Assembly: GCA_011391285.1 (NCBI GenBank)
Contig: JAABQU010000230.1
Span: 1 to 22,118 of the forward strand
Origin: Thiobacillus sp.
GTDB taxonomy: Bacteria; Pseudomonadota; Gammaproteobacteria; Burkholderiales; Thiobacillaceae
Length of the DNA stretch: 22,118 nt
Reading direction: 5' to 3'
Positions 10,342-17,648 of this stretch are shown here, one piece after another. Below the pieces are notes generated by a model, which ran no database searches, was not told where the DNA came from, and saw only the letters and a program-made list of their open reading frames with translations. Numbering within the stretch: position 1 is the first letter of the stretch; every line of letters begins with the position of its first letter. A program made the position numbers and the translations under genes.

Positions 10342-10599
10342 ATGCCGATTTACGCTTACAAATGTGCTTCCTGTGGCCATGCCCAGGACGAAATGCAGAA
10401 AGTATCCGATGCGCCCCTGAGCGTGTGCCCGTCGTGCGGCAAGGCCGATTACGCCAAGCAGGTGACGGCGCCCGGCTTTGCGCTGAAGGGCACCGGTTGG
10501 TATGCCACCGACTTCAAGGGCGGCGCCAAGCCGGGCGAAGCCAAGTCCGATGCGCCTTCGCCCGCTTGCGGCACGGGCGCCTGTCCGGCCTGCAACTGA
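10342..10599 (+). CDS. FmdB-family zinc ribbon protein
   Basis: An 85-residue small cytosolic protein beginning MPIYAYKCASCGH. Two CxxC pairs (C8/C11 and C29/C32) form the zinc ribbon of the FmdB/CxxC_CXXC_SSSS regulatory-protein family; the later segment APGFALKGTGWYATDFKG is the conserved family tail. A further Cys-rich ending (CGTGACPAC) is seen. The family is named after a proposed regulator of formamidase but its role is not established. The start is chosen at 10342 because the family always begins MPIY and because CGGAG precedes it; the frame extends 43 codons upstream without similarity. It is transcribed from its own promoter and followed by a strong terminator, so it is probably monocistronic although it sits next to DUF502 and aspS, as in many Betaproteobacteria. 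Confidence 0.92.
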   Translation: MPIYAYKCASCGHAQDEMQKVSDAPLSVCPSCGKADYAKQVTAPGFALKGTGWYATDFKGGAKPGEAKSDAPSPACGTGACPACN

Positions 10600-10617
10600 C
10601 GGCGGCGATTCAAGCTG

Positions 10618-10654
10618 AAGCGGGCGGTGCAAGCCGCCCGCTTCTTCATTTTTG
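10618..10654 (+). terminator. Rho-independent terminator of fmdB
   Basis: A perfect 10-bp stem (10618-10627 with 10634-10643; AAGCGGGCGG against CCGCCCGCTT) with a 6-nt loop is followed by CTTCATTTTTG. It lies 18 nt after the fmdB stop. Confidence 0.85.
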
Positions 10655-10685
10655 ACTGAACTGCGCCGCTTTCAATCCCTCATCG

Positions 10686-11288
10686 ATGAAACGCTATTTC
10701 ATTACCGGACTGCTGATCTGGGTGCCGCTTGGGATCACCCTGTGGGTGCTCGACCTCCTGATCGGAACCCTGGACCAGAGCCTGACGGTGCTGCCCGCCG
10801 AATGGCAGCCGGAAGCCTTTATTGGCATGCGCATCCCCGGTCTTGGAGTGATCCTGACGCTGCTGGTAATCGTGCTCACCGGCGTGTTCGGCGCCAACTT
10901 CTTCGGCCAGAAGATCATCGATTTCTGGGAGCGGCAGCTGATCCGCATTCCGGTCGTCAAAACCATTTACGGCAGCGTCAAGCAGGTGTCCGACACCATT
11001 CTGTCGGGCAATGGGCACGCCTTCCGCAAGGTGCTGCTGGTGCGCTATCCGCACCCGCAGGCGTGGTCGCTGGCATTCCAGACCAACGTGCCGGACGAGG
11101 TGACGCGCATGCTGCCGGACGAGCACGTGGCGGTGTTCATCCCCACCACGCCGAGTCCGGTCAACGGCTTTTATTTTTTCGTGAAAAAGAGCGAGGTCAT
11201 CGAACTGAGCATGTCAGTCGACCGCGCGTTGAAAAACATCGTCTCGATGGGCGTCGTTTCGGGCGATGCGCGCACCTTGACTCAGTAG
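10686..11288 (+). CDS. DUF502 family membrane protein
   Basis: A 200-residue protein matching the DUF502 family (the bacterial relatives of plant LIKE-COV proteins). Two membrane segments are visible at about residues 4-26 ([21 protein letters not shown]) and 52-74 ([20 protein letters not shown]), followed by the conserved [19 protein letters not shown] and a soluble C-terminal domain with [19 protein letters not shown]. Molecular function is unknown; an inner-membrane location is expected. No strong ribosome site precedes the ATG. It lies between the fmdB terminator and aspS (41-nt gap), and the DUF502-aspS pairing is widespread in Betaproteobacteria, which suggests cotranscription. Confidence 0.9.
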   Translation: MKRYFITGLLIWVPLGITLWVLDLLIGTLDQSLTVLPAEWQPEAFIGMRIPGLGVILTLLVIVLTGVFGANFFGQKIIDFWERQLIRIPVVKTIYGSVKQVSDTILSGNGHAFRKVLLVRYPHPQAWSLAFQTNVPDEVTRMLPDEHVAVFIPTTPSPVNGFYFFVKKSEVIELSMSVDRALKNIVSMGVVSGDARTLTQ

Positions 11289-11329
11289 GCCAGTCGTTTA
11301 ATCAGCCCAGTATTCAATTAGGACAATCC

Positions 11330-13126
11330 ATGCGTACTCATTACTGCGGTGCCGTCACCGCCGCCGACATCGGCAACACCGTCACCCTGTGCGGCTGGGC
11401 CCACCGCCGGCGCGACCATGGCGGCGTCATCTTCATTGACCTGCGTGACCGCGAGGGAATGATGCAGGTGGTGATCGACCCCGACACCCCTGAGGCATTC
11501 AAGCTGGCCGAGGACGTGCGTCACGAATTCGTGCTGAAGATCGAAGGTCTGGTGCGGCCGCGCCCCGCCGGCACCGAGAACCCCAACATGGCGACCGGCA
11601 TGGTCGAGCTGCTGACCAAGAAGCTGGAAGTGCTGAACCCCTCGCTGACGCCGCCGTTCCAGATCGACGACGACAACATCAACGAGAACATCCGCCTGCA
11701 GTACCGCTACCTCGACCTGCGCCGCGAGCCGATGCAGAAGAACCTCAAGCTGCGCTATCGCGTGTCCAAGCTGATGCGCGACTACCTCGACACGCACGGC
11801 TTCATGGAAGTCGAAACGCCGATGCTGACGCGCTCCACCCCCGAGGGCGCCCGCGACTACCTGGTGCCCTCCCGCGTGCATGACGGCATGTTCTACGCGC
11901 TGCCGCAGTCGCCCCAGCTCTTCAAGCAGCTCCTGATGGTGTCCGGCGTCGATCGCTACTTTCAGATCACCAAGTGCTTCCGCGACGAAGACCTGCGCGC
12001 CGACCGCCAGCCCGAATTCACCCAGGTCGACCTGGAAACCTCGTTCATGGGCGAGGAAGCAATCATGAACCTGGTCGAGGGCATGATCCGCGACATGATG
12101 CAAAAAGCGCAGGGCATCGACCTGCCCGCCGCCTTCCAGCGCATGACCTACGCCGATGCAATGAACAAATACGGTTCCGACAAGCCCGACATGCGGGTGA
12201 CGCTGGAAATCGTCGACGTCGGCGATGTGATGAAGGAGGTTGCGTTCAAGGTCTTCTCCGGCCCGGCCAACGATCCCAAGGGCCGCGTCGCCGCCCTGCG
12301 CATCCCCGGCGGCGCCAGCTTGAGCCGCGGCGAGATCGACGGCTACACCGAGTTCGTCAAGATCTACGGCGCCAAGGGCCTGGCCTACATCAAGGTCAAC
12401 GACATCACTCAGTTGAACGAGTCCGGCCTGCAGTCGCCCATCGTCAAGAACCTCTCCGAAGCCTCGCTCGCCGCGGTGATCGAACGCACCGGCGCGCAAA
12501 ACGGCGACCTCATCTTCTTCGGCGCCGACCGCGCCAAGGTGGTGAACGACGCCCTCGGCGCGCTGCGCCTCAAGATCGGCCACGAAAAGGGCCATGTCGA
12601 TGGCCGCGCCTGGGCGCCGCTGTGGGTGGTCGACTTCCCGATGTTCGAATACAACGAGGACGAGAATCGCTGGGACGCGCTGCACCACCCCTTCACCGCG
12701 CCGAAGGACGGCCACGAAGACTGGCTCGCCACCGATCCCGGCCGCTGCTTGTCCAAGGCCTACGACATGGTGCTGAACGGCTGGGAAGTCGGTGGCGGCT
12801 CGGTGCGTATCCACCAGCAGGACGTGCAGGAGAAGGTGTTCGCCGCATTGAACATCGGCGAGGACGAGCGCCGCGAGAAGTTCGGCTTCCTGCTCGACGC
12901 CCTGCAGTACGGCGCCCCCCCGCATGGCGGCCTGGCGTTCGGACTGGATCGCCTAGTCACCCTGATGACCGGCGCCGAGTCGATCCGCGACGTCATCGCC
13001 TTCCCCAAGACCCAGCGCGCCTCCTGCCTGATGACCAACGCCCCCAACGTGGTCGACGACAAGCAGCTGCGCGAGCTGCACATCCGCCTGCGCAATGCGC
13101 CGGCAGCGGACAAGCCAGTCGCATGA
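11330..13126 (+). CDS. aspS: Aspartyl-tRNA synthetase, non-discriminating type (Asp/Asn)
   Basis: A 598-residue class IIb synthetase of the bacterial AspRS type. The start MRTHYCGAV is set by similarity and by AGGA just upstream; an open frame reaching back to 10652 is an artefact across DUF502. The N-terminal OB-fold anticodon domain has [11 protein letters not shown], motif 2 is [14 protein letters not shown] (F217 onward), the bacterial insertion (GAD) domain lies at about 300-430, and motif 3 is GLAFGLDRL near 533-542. H30 and G81 correspond, by recalled alignment, to the two Pseudomonas aeruginosa residues (His31 and Gly82) that let AspRS also charge tRNA-Asn; E. coli has Leu at the first position. 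It therefore probably makes Asp-tRNA-Asn for amidation by GatCAB. Its stop overlaps the ATG of a 33-codon ORF by ATGA. Confidence 0.98.
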   Translation: MRTHYCGAVTAADIGNTVTLCGWAHRRRDHGGVIFIDLRDREGMMQVVIDPDTPEAFKLAEDVRHEFVLKIEGLVRPRPAGTENPNMATGMVELLTKKLEVLNPSLTPPFQIDDDNINENIRLQYRYLDLRREPMQKNLKLRYRVSKLMRDYLDTHGFMEVETPMLTRSTPEGARDYLVPSRVHDGMFYALPQSPQLFKQLLMVSGVDRYFQITKCFRDEDLRADRQPEFTQVDLETSFMGEEAIMNLVEGMIRDMMQKAQGIDLPAAFQRMTYADAMNKYGSDKPDMRVTLEIVDVGDVMKEVAFKVFSGPANDPKGRVAALRIPGGASLSRGEIDGYTEFVKIYGAKGLAYIKVNDITQLNESGLQSPIVKNLSEASLAAVIERTGAQNGDLIFFGADRAKVVNDALGALRLKIGHEKGHVDGRAWAPLWVVDFPMFEYNEDENRWDALHHPFTAPKDGHEDWLATDPGRCLSKAYDMVLNGWEVGGGSVRIHQQDVQEKVFAALNIGEDERREKFGFLLDALQYGAPPHGGLAFGLDRLVTLMTGAESIRDVIAFPKTQRASCLMTNAPNVVDDKQLRELHIRLRNAPAADKPVA

Positions 13127-13224
13127 GCAGCGAGCCTCGAAACGCGCAAGCGCCCGCGAATGCGCTCGGCGCCCGACGTCGAGGCCGGGGATGTCGCGAG
13201 GATCTGTCGGAGGGCGCGGCATGA
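13123..13224 (+). CDS. Possible 33-codon mini-ORF bridging aspS and the next gene
   Basis: This ORF encodes [16 protein letters not shown] followed by an Arg-rich stretch and ends LSEGAA. Its ATG overlaps the aspS stop (ATGA at 13123-13126) and its own stop overlaps the ATG of the next gene (ATGA at 13221-13224), so it fills the intercistronic gap exactly. The product is not recognised, looks disordered and basic, and codon-level evidence is too short to judge. It may be a real small protein, a translational coupler that carries ribosomes from aspS into the downstream genes, or chance. A possible ribosome site in the aspS end (GCGGACAAG) is weak. Confidence 0.3.
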   Translation: MSSEPRNAQAPANALGARRRGRGCREDLSEGAA

Positions 13225-13526
13225 AATTCGCCGACACCCTGAAAACCCTGCCCGAATTCGCCGGTGACAGACTCGTGCTGACCGACGCGGCCGGCACCGA
13301 GGTGGCAAGCATCGCCAACGCGCCCGGCACCGCCGGCTCGTTCCGGGTGTATGCGCATCTCGCGAAGCAATACGGCGCGATCAATGCCGAGGCCGCTGCC
13401 GAGGGGCTGGCGATTTTCGCCGAGCACACCGAGGACGCGAGCCTTCACCCCGGCAAGCACCCCAACATCGACCGCCTGATCGGCCTCATGATCAGCGGCG
13501 ACACCCTCAACGTCCGCATCATTTGA
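13221..13526 (+). CDS. Conserved hypothetical protein, probably DUF2322 family
   Basis: A 101-residue soluble protein beginning [19 protein letters not shown] ten nt upstream is a good ribosome site and sets the start; a longer frame from 13095 overlaps aspS and gives a low-complexity basic extension. Recognisable segments are LVLTDAAGTEVASIANAPG, FRVYAHLAKQYGAINAEAA, GLAIFAEHTEDA and HPGKHPNIDRL. From memory these match the small DUF2322 family of Betaproteobacteria; function is unknown. It has no signal peptide or membrane segment. Its stop overlaps the nudB start (TTGA), so it is very probably translated together with nudB. Confidence 0.75.
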   Translation: MKFADTLKTLPEFAGDRLVLTDAAGTEVASIANAPGTAGSFRVYAHLAKQYGAINAEAAAEGLAIFAEHTEDASLHPGKHPNIDRLIGLMISGDTLNVRII

Positions 13527-13963
13527 CCGCACACAAGATCCCCGTCTCGGTTCTGGTCGTCATTTACACGGTCGACGGCCAGGTATTGCTGATGGAGCGC
13601 GCCGATGCGCCCGGCTACTGGCAGTCGGTCACCGGTTCGCAGGATGAAGATGAAACGCTGCAACAGACTGCGATCCGTGAGGTGCGCGAGGAAACCGGGC
13701 TCGACGCCGGCGACTTCGAGCTGACGCGGTGGGAGATCGAAAACCGCTACGAGATCTACGAACGCTGGCGCCACCGCTACGCCCCCGGGGTGACGCACAA
13801 TACCGAGCACGTGTTCGGGCTGAAACTGCCCGCGCCGCAGTCGGTCACCCTGGCACCGCGCGAGCATCTGCGCTATGCGTGGCTGCCTTGGGAAACCGCT
13901 GCCGAACGCTGCTTTTCGCCCAGCAATGCGGCGGCCATCCGCCTGCTTTCCACGCGCTTATAA
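13523..13963 (+). CDS. nudB: Dihydroneopterin triphosphate pyrophosphatase (NudB)
   Basis: A 146-residue Nudix hydrolase that removes pyrophosphate from dihydroneopterin triphosphate in folate synthesis. The Nudix box runs from G38 to L60: G-x5-E44-x7-REVREETGL, with all metal-binding glutamates present. The N-terminal KIPVSVLVVIYTVDGQVLLMERAD and GYWQSVTGSQD segments and the later WRHRYAPGVTHNTEHVFGL, EHLRYAWLPWETAAE match NudB of E. coli in order. The start must be TTG 13523: no upstream ATG is in frame, and the first internal ATG would remove the first beta strand. The TTG overlaps the stop of the preceding gene (TTGA), which suggests translational coupling in place of a strong ribosome site. 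The aspS-nudB neighbourhood is conserved in many Proteobacteria. Confidence 0.93.
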   Translation: MTAHKIPVSVLVVIYTVDGQVLLMERADAPGYWQSVTGSQDEDETLQQTAIREVREETGLDAGDFELTRWEIENRYEIYERWRHRYAPGVTHNTEHVFGLKLPAPQSVTLAPREHLRYAWLPWETAAERCFSPSNAAAIRLLSTRL

Positions 13964-13964
13964 T
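13959..13964 (+). promoter_or_regulatory. Candidate -10 element immediately before ybhP
   Basis: A perfect TATAAT overlaps the nudB stop and ends 6 nt before the ybhP ATG, so a start at the usual distance would fall on the ATG itself (a leaderless mRNA). No good -35 is visible at 16-18 nt, so this is a weak call. Confidence 0.25.
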
Positions 13965-13970
13965 TCGAGC

Positions 13971-14723
13971 ATGATCGAACCCCTGCACATCGCCAGCTAC
14001 AACATCCACAAGGGCCTGTCGCAATTCAATCGGCGGCTGACCGTGCATGAGCTGCGCGAGCGCCTCGGCACCCTCGGCACCGACATTGTCTTCCTGCAGG
14101 AAGTGCAGGGCGGTCATGGCGTGCGCGCGAGCCGTTTTCAGCACTGGCCGAACCGGCCGCAGACCGAATTTCTCGCGGGCCATATCTATACCGATTTCGC
14201 CTACGGCAAGAACTGCGTCTACGACACCGGCCACCACGGCAACGCCATCCTGTCGCGCTACAAGATCCTCAACTGGGAAAACGAGGACATTTCCTCCCAC
14301 GCCTACGAAAGCCGTGGCATGTTGCACTGCGAAATCGAGGTGCCGGGTGTCACCACGCCGGTGCACTGCATCAACGTGCACCTGGCGCTGAACGAGAGCG
14401 GACGCAAGCGCCAGCTGGCGATGATTGTCGCGCGCGTGCGCAAGATGGTGCCGGACAACGCGCCGCTGATCCTGGCCGGCGACTTCAACGACTGGCGGGT
14501 ACGCGTCGGCCGCTATTTCGAGGATGAGCTCGGGCTCACCGAGGTGTTCGAGACCCATCATGGCAGGGCGGCGCGCAGCTACCCGTCCTTCCTGCCCATG
14601 TTCCAGCTCGATCGCATCTATGTGCGCCGCTTCAACGTCGACGCCGCACACGTCCATACCGGTAACGCCTGGCACCGCATTTCCGACCACGCCGCCCTCA
14701 CCGCGAAGCTCAGCCCGGCTTGA
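13971..14723 (+). CDS. ybhP: YbhP-type endonuclease/exonuclease/phosphatase-fold protein
   Basis: A 250-residue protein of the EEP (DNase I-like, Mg-dependent phosphoesterase) superfamily. Key residues are visible: N11 in SYNIHKG, E44 in FLQEVQG, the GDFNDW motif at 170-175 (D171, N173), and the terminal S238-D239-H240. FNRRLTVHELRERL, WPNRPQTEFLAGHIY, DFAYGKNCVYDTGHHGNAILSRY and SRGMLHC follow E. coli YbhP closely (recalled). In E. coli ybhP also lies beside clsB, exactly as here, so a role linked to phospholipid metabolism is a reasonable inference; the substrate is unknown. No signal peptide is seen. The ATG is 7 nt after the nudB stop. The longer frame starting at 13875 overlaps nudB and is rejected. 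Confidence 0.92.
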   Translation: MIEPLHIASYNIHKGLSQFNRRLTVHELRERLGTLGTDIVFLQEVQGGHGVRASRFQHWPNRPQTEFLAGHIYTDFAYGKNCVYDTGHHGNAILSRYKILNWENEDISSHAYESRGMLHCEIEVPGVTTPVHCINVHLALNESGRKRQLAMIVARVRKMVPDNAPLILAGDFNDWRVRVGRYFEDELGLTEVFETHHGRAARSYPSFLPMFQLDRIYVRRFNVDAAHVHTGNAWHRISDHAALTAKLSPA

Positions 14724-14845
14724 TGATTCGTTTGAAACGGTGGAGGCCTGCCCCCGGGCCGAATGTGGGCGGTAGTGCAGCGAGGGCATCCGAGCAGGGC
14801 TGCAGCCGCTTTGGCGACAACAGCCGCGCGCGATAGGCGACACCG

Positions 14846-16033
14846 GTGGAAGCTCGCCTGCGCACCTTGTTCTTCCGCGGTATCGAGACTGTGCCCGGCA
14901 ACCAGCTGCGCCTGCTGCAGGGCGGCGCCGAATTCTTTCCGGCGCTGATTGCCGCGATCGATGCCGCGCACGTCGAGGTCCATCTCGAAACCTACATCTT
15001 CAATGTCGACCCCAGCGCCGAAGCGGTGCGCGATGCGCTGATGCGTGCCGCCCGGCGTGGCGTGGCGGTGCGGCTGCTGATCGACGGCGTCGGCTCGCGC
15101 GATCTGCCCGCCGACTGGCTGGATGCGTTGAAGGCCGCCGGCGTCAGCGTGATGGTCTACCGTCCGCTGGCCGGCCGTGGCTGGCGCTCCAATCCCAAGA
15201 GCCTGCGACGGCTGCACCGCAAGCTGGCGGTGATCGATGCGCGCATCGCCATCCTCGGCGGCATGAACCTGATGGACGATTTCGAGCCGGTGCGCTTCGA
15301 CATGCCGCGGCTCGACTTCAGTGTCGAAGTTCAGGGCCCCCTGCTGTCCAGCATTCATCACAGCGTGCGCAGCCTGTGGCGGCTGGTGGCGCTGACCCAG
15401 CTGCAGCCAGACAGGTACAAGGCATTGATCGAGCCCACCTGGCCAACCGACGGCCATGTGCGCGCCGCCTTCGTGGTGCGCGACAACTTCGCGCATCGTC
15501 GCGACATCGAACGCGTTTACCTTGCCGCACTGGCGCTGGCGCGTGAGGAAATCCTCATCGCCAATGCCTATTTCCTGCCCGGACGCCGCTTCAGGAAATT
15601 GCTCAAGAAAGCGGCCGCGCGCGGCGTACGCGTGCACCTGCTGGTGCAGGGCCACACCGACCACCCCTTTTTTCAGCTTGCCGCGCGCGCGCTTTACCGC
15701 GACCTGCTCGCCGCCGGCGTGAAAATTTTCGAATACTCGACCAGCGAACTGCACGCCAAGGTGGCGGTGGTCGACGGCCACTGGGCCACCGTCGGCTCCA
15801 GCAACATCGATCCGTTCAGCCTGCTGCTCGCGCGCGAGGCCAACCTCGTCGTCGACGACGCGGCTTTTGCGCAAAACCTGTGGCAGCGTCTGCAGCTCGC
15901 CATCGACCAGTCTGCAGTCCTCGATTCCGCCGATTGGCAGCGCCGCCCGTGGCCGCGCCGCATGCTGTCGTGGCTGGCCTATAACAGCGTGCGGTTCATG
16001 GTGGGCCTGGCGGGGGGCGGCCGCTGGGTGTAA
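14846..16033 (+). CDS. clsB: Cardiolipin synthase B (phospholipase D family)
   Basis: A 395-residue phospholipase D-family enzyme with two HKD motifs: H124-x-K126-x4-D131 followed by GGMN, and H303-x-K305-x4-D310 followed by VGSSNID. The order of segments (LLQGGAEFFPALIAAI, RRGVAVRLLIDGVGS, WRSNPKSLRRLHRKLAVID, ILIANAYFLPGRRF, VGSSNIDPFSLLLAREANL) matches E. coli ClsB, and like ClsB it lacks the two N-terminal membrane helices of ClsA. It makes cardiolipin from phosphatidylglycerol and a second phospholipid at the inner membrane. The start is GTG 14846, preceded by AGGCGA at good distance; no earlier start fits the family. The 122-nt gap after ybhP has no visible terminator, so the two are probably cotranscribed. 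The gene is convergent with yaiI, 25 nt away. Confidence 0.94.
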   Translation: MEARLRTLFFRGIETVPGNQLRLLQGGAEFFPALIAAIDAAHVEVHLETYIFNVDPSAEAVRDALMRAARRGVAVRLLIDGVGSRDLPADWLDALKAAGVSVMVYRPLAGRGWRSNPKSLRRLHRKLAVIDARIAILGGMNLMDDFEPVRFDMPRLDFSVEVQGPLLSSIHHSVRSLWRLVALTQLQPDRYKALIEPTWPTDGHVRAAFVVRDNFAHRRDIERVYLAALALAREEILIANAYFLPGRRFRKLLKKAAARGVRVHLLVQGHTDHPFFQLAARALYRDLLAAGVKIFEYSTSELHAKVAVVDGHWATVGSSNIDPFSLLLAREANLVVDDAAFAQNLWQRLQLAIDQSAVLDSADWQRRPWPRRMLSWLAYNSVRFMVGLAGGGRWV

Positions 16034-16058
16034 GACAGGCCCATCGCTAGCCCCGCTG

Positions 16059-16511
16059 TCACTGGCCGCGCCGCCGCGCCAGAAACCGGTCGAGTTCTCG
16101 GGCGAACGCCTGCCGGTCCGCCTGCGATAGCGCCGCCGGTCCGGCAATATCCACGCCGGCGCCGCGCAGGCCTTCCATGAAATCGCGCATGCCCAGCCGT
16201 TCACGAATGTTTTCGGCGCTGTAGAACTCGCCCCGCGGCGACAGCGCAAAGGCGCCTTGTTCGATCAGCGCGGCCGCCAGCGGAATGTCCGCCGTGACCA
16301 CCAAGTCGCCGGCCGACACCTCATCCATGATGTGCCGGTCGGCCACATCGAATCCCATCGGCACCTGCCGCGCACGTATATAAGGCGAGGGCGGCACCCG
16401 CAGCAGGCGGTTGGCCACCAGCGTCAGCGGCAGCTTCGTCCGCTCGGCCACGCGGAAAAGGATGTCCTTGATCACGCCCGGGCAGGCGTCGGCGTCAACC
16501 CAGATGTGCAT
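16059..16511 (-). CDS. yaiI: YaiI/YqxD family protein (UPF0178, DUF188)
   Basis: A 150-residue protein with the family opening [18 protein letters not shown] and the conserved segments [50 protein letters not shown] and [20 protein letters not shown]. The VDADACP start and VTADIPLA give the acidic residues of a PIN-like nuclease fold, but no activity is established for this family. The ATG is 15 nt after the ypfJ stop, with GGATTCGCCC between them and no terminator, so it is the second gene of a ypfJ-yaiI unit. Confidence 0.95.
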   Translation of the reverse strand: MHIWVDADACPGVIKDILFRVAERTKLPLTLVANRLLRVPPSPYIRARQVPMGFDVADRHIMDEVSAGDLVVTADIPLAAALIEQGAFALSPRGEFYSAENIRERLGMRDFMEGLRGAGVDIAGPAALSQADRQAFARELDRFLARRRGQ

Positions 16512-16526
16512 CTAAAGGGCGAATCC

Positions 16527-17381
16527 TTACAGCCGCGGCGCCTGGAATGTGTCGCACTGCCCGGGATCGCCGCTTTGCAGGCCGCGGTTGAACCAGCGCA
16601 TCCGCTGTTCCGACGACCCATGGGTGAAAGAATCCGGCACCACGTAGCCGCGCGTCTGTTGTTGCAGGCGGTCGTCACCCACCCCGGCCGCAGCCGCCAG
16701 GGCTTCCTCGGTATCGCCGGGCTCCAGGATCTGCCTTTGCTTGTGGGCGTGGTGCGCCCACACCCCGGCGAAGCAGTCGGCCTGCAGTTCCATCTTCACC
16801 TGCAGCATATTGCCCTGCGCCTCGCCCGCACGCTGGCGCGCTGCGTGGACCTGCTCCGAAGTGCCCAGCAGCGTCTGCACGTGGTGGCCCACCTCGTGCG
16901 CCACCACATAGGCCTGCGCAAAGTCGCCCGGCGCGTCGTGGCGCTGCGCCAGATCATTGAAAAACTGCATGTCGAGATACAGCTTCTGGTCGGCCGGGCA
17001 GTAGAACGGCCCCATCGCCGCCTCGGCAAACCCGCATGCCGACTCCACCGCGCCGGAAAACAGCACCAGCTTGGGCGGCTGGTAGCGCTGGCCCGACGCC
17101 TGGAACAGCGCGCCCCACACGTCTTCCGTGTCCGCCAGCACCACCGACATGAATTCCTTCAGCCTTTCCTCCTCCGGGCTGAAGGTGACGGGCTGCTCCT
17201 GCTGCGCCGGTGCCAGATTGCCCGCCTGATTCAGTAACACCGCCGGGTCTACCCCGAAGTACATCGCCACCAGCACCAGCACGATCGTCCCGATGCCGCC
17301 GCCGACCAGACCTTTTCGGCCCACGCGTATTCCACGCCGGTCTTCGATGTTGTCGCTGCGTCGTCCGTGTTCCCAGCGCAT
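16527..17381 (-). CDS. ypfJ: YpfJ-type neutral zinc metallopeptidase
   Basis: A 284-residue protein of the putative neutral zinc metallopeptidase family (PF04228 type). A basic N-terminus (MRWEHGRRSDNIEDRRG) leads to one membrane segment at about residues 24-43, so the protein is anchored with its catalytic part outside the cytoplasm. The zinc motif is HEVGHH at 162-167 and the downstream ELQADCFAGVWAHH gives the third ligand region. C116 and C128 around SACGFAEAAMGPFYC are conserved family positions and could form a periplasmic disulfide. Substrate is unknown. AGGAGA six nt before the ATG is a strong ribosome site. It diverges from the porin across 302 bp. Confidence 0.94.
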   Translation of the reverse strand: MRWEHGRRSDNIEDRRGIRVGRKGLVGGGIGTIVLVLVAMYFGVDPAVLLNQAGNLAPAQQEQPVTFSPEEERLKEFMSVVLADTEDVWGALFQASGQRYQPPKLVLFSGAVESACGFAEAAMGPFYCPADQKLYLDMQFFNDLAQRHDAPGDFAQAYVVAHEVGHHVQTLLGTSEQVHAARQRAGEAQGNMLQVKMELQADCFAGVWAHHAHKQRQILEPGDTEEALAAAAGVGDDRLQQQTRGYVVPDSFTHGSSEQRMRWFNRGLQSGDPGQCDTFQAPRL

Positions 17382-17432
17382 GGATGTCTCCTGGTTTTCT
17401 AAGCGTCAAGGCTTGATTGTAGTCAGGGGCGG

Positions 17433-17462
17433 GCGCATGGCATGGCGCGACATGGCATGCGC
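17433..17462. repeat. 30-bp near-perfect inverted repeat, candidate operator or enhancer site
   Basis: The arms are GCGCATGGCATG (17433-17444) and CATGGCATGCGC (17451-17462), pairing at 11 of 12 positions around a 6-nt spacer GCGCGA. The word CATGGC occurs three times inside. It overlaps where the -35 of the ypfJ promoter would fall and its centre lies about 76 bp before the start predicted for the sigma-54-like porin promoter. It is a plausible binding site for a dimeric regulator; which one is unknown. Confidence 0.6.
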
Positions 17463-17497
17463 TATGGATGTAAGTCGCTTCTTCAGGCCGCTCAGAG

Positions 17498-17512
17498 TGG
17501 CCCGTCTGTTGC
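17498..17512 (+). promoter_or_regulatory. Candidate sigma-54 (RpoN) -24/-12 promoter of the porin gene
   Basis: TGGCCCG-TCTG-TTGC matches the RpoN consensus TGGCACG-N4-TTGC at 10 of 11 fixed positions, with the essential GG and GC at exact spacing. The predicted start near 17524 gives a leader of about 160 nt. This is a sequence match only. Confidence 0.45.
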
Positions 17513-17570
17513 GCTTGTGCAACAAAACAACACTTTTTGCGGTGCGTTGCAGAAAAAACAACAGCTTTCC

Positions 17571-17598
17571 TTGCTCGCCTCCCCGTGGTCTGGATAAT
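17571..17598 (+). promoter_or_regulatory. Alternative sigma-70 promoter of the porin gene
   Basis: TTGCTC (17571-17576) and GATAAT (17593-17598) are separated by 16 nt; the -10 matches five of six positions and is preceded directly by TG. The predicted start near 17605 gives a leader of about 79 nt that contains the 16-bp palindrome. Confidence 0.4.
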
Positions 17599-17632
17599 CA
17601 ATCCCGTCCCCAGGCTTCGAGTCTGTTCAGGA

Positions 17633-17648
17633 CAGCTCTGCAGAGCTG
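17633..17648. repeat. Perfect 16-bp palindrome in the porin leader
   Basis: CAGCTCTG is followed directly by its reverse complement CAGAGCTG, with no spacer. It lies 36 nt before the porin ATG and inside the mRNA under either promoter. No T-run follows, so it is not a terminator. It could be a dimer operator or part of a leader structure. Confidence 0.5.

Noticed and set aside
10652..10680. TTGACT element as promoter of the DUF502 gene
   Set aside because: No acceptable -10 at 16-18 nt and the start would fall at the ATG; transcription source of DUF502-aspS remains unclear.
10652..11329. N-terminal extension of aspS giving an 824-residue protein
   Set aside because: The extension overlaps the intact DUF502 gene in another frame, contains no known domain and AspRS proteins start at MRTHYC.
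11318..12925. 535-codon minus-strand frame opposite aspS
   Set aside because: Antisense shadow of a conserved gene in high-GC DNA; no domain or ribosome site.
14618..16249. 543-codon minus-strand frame opposite clsB
   Set aside because: Shadow of clsB; the plus strand has both HKD motifs and the frame also runs into yaiI.
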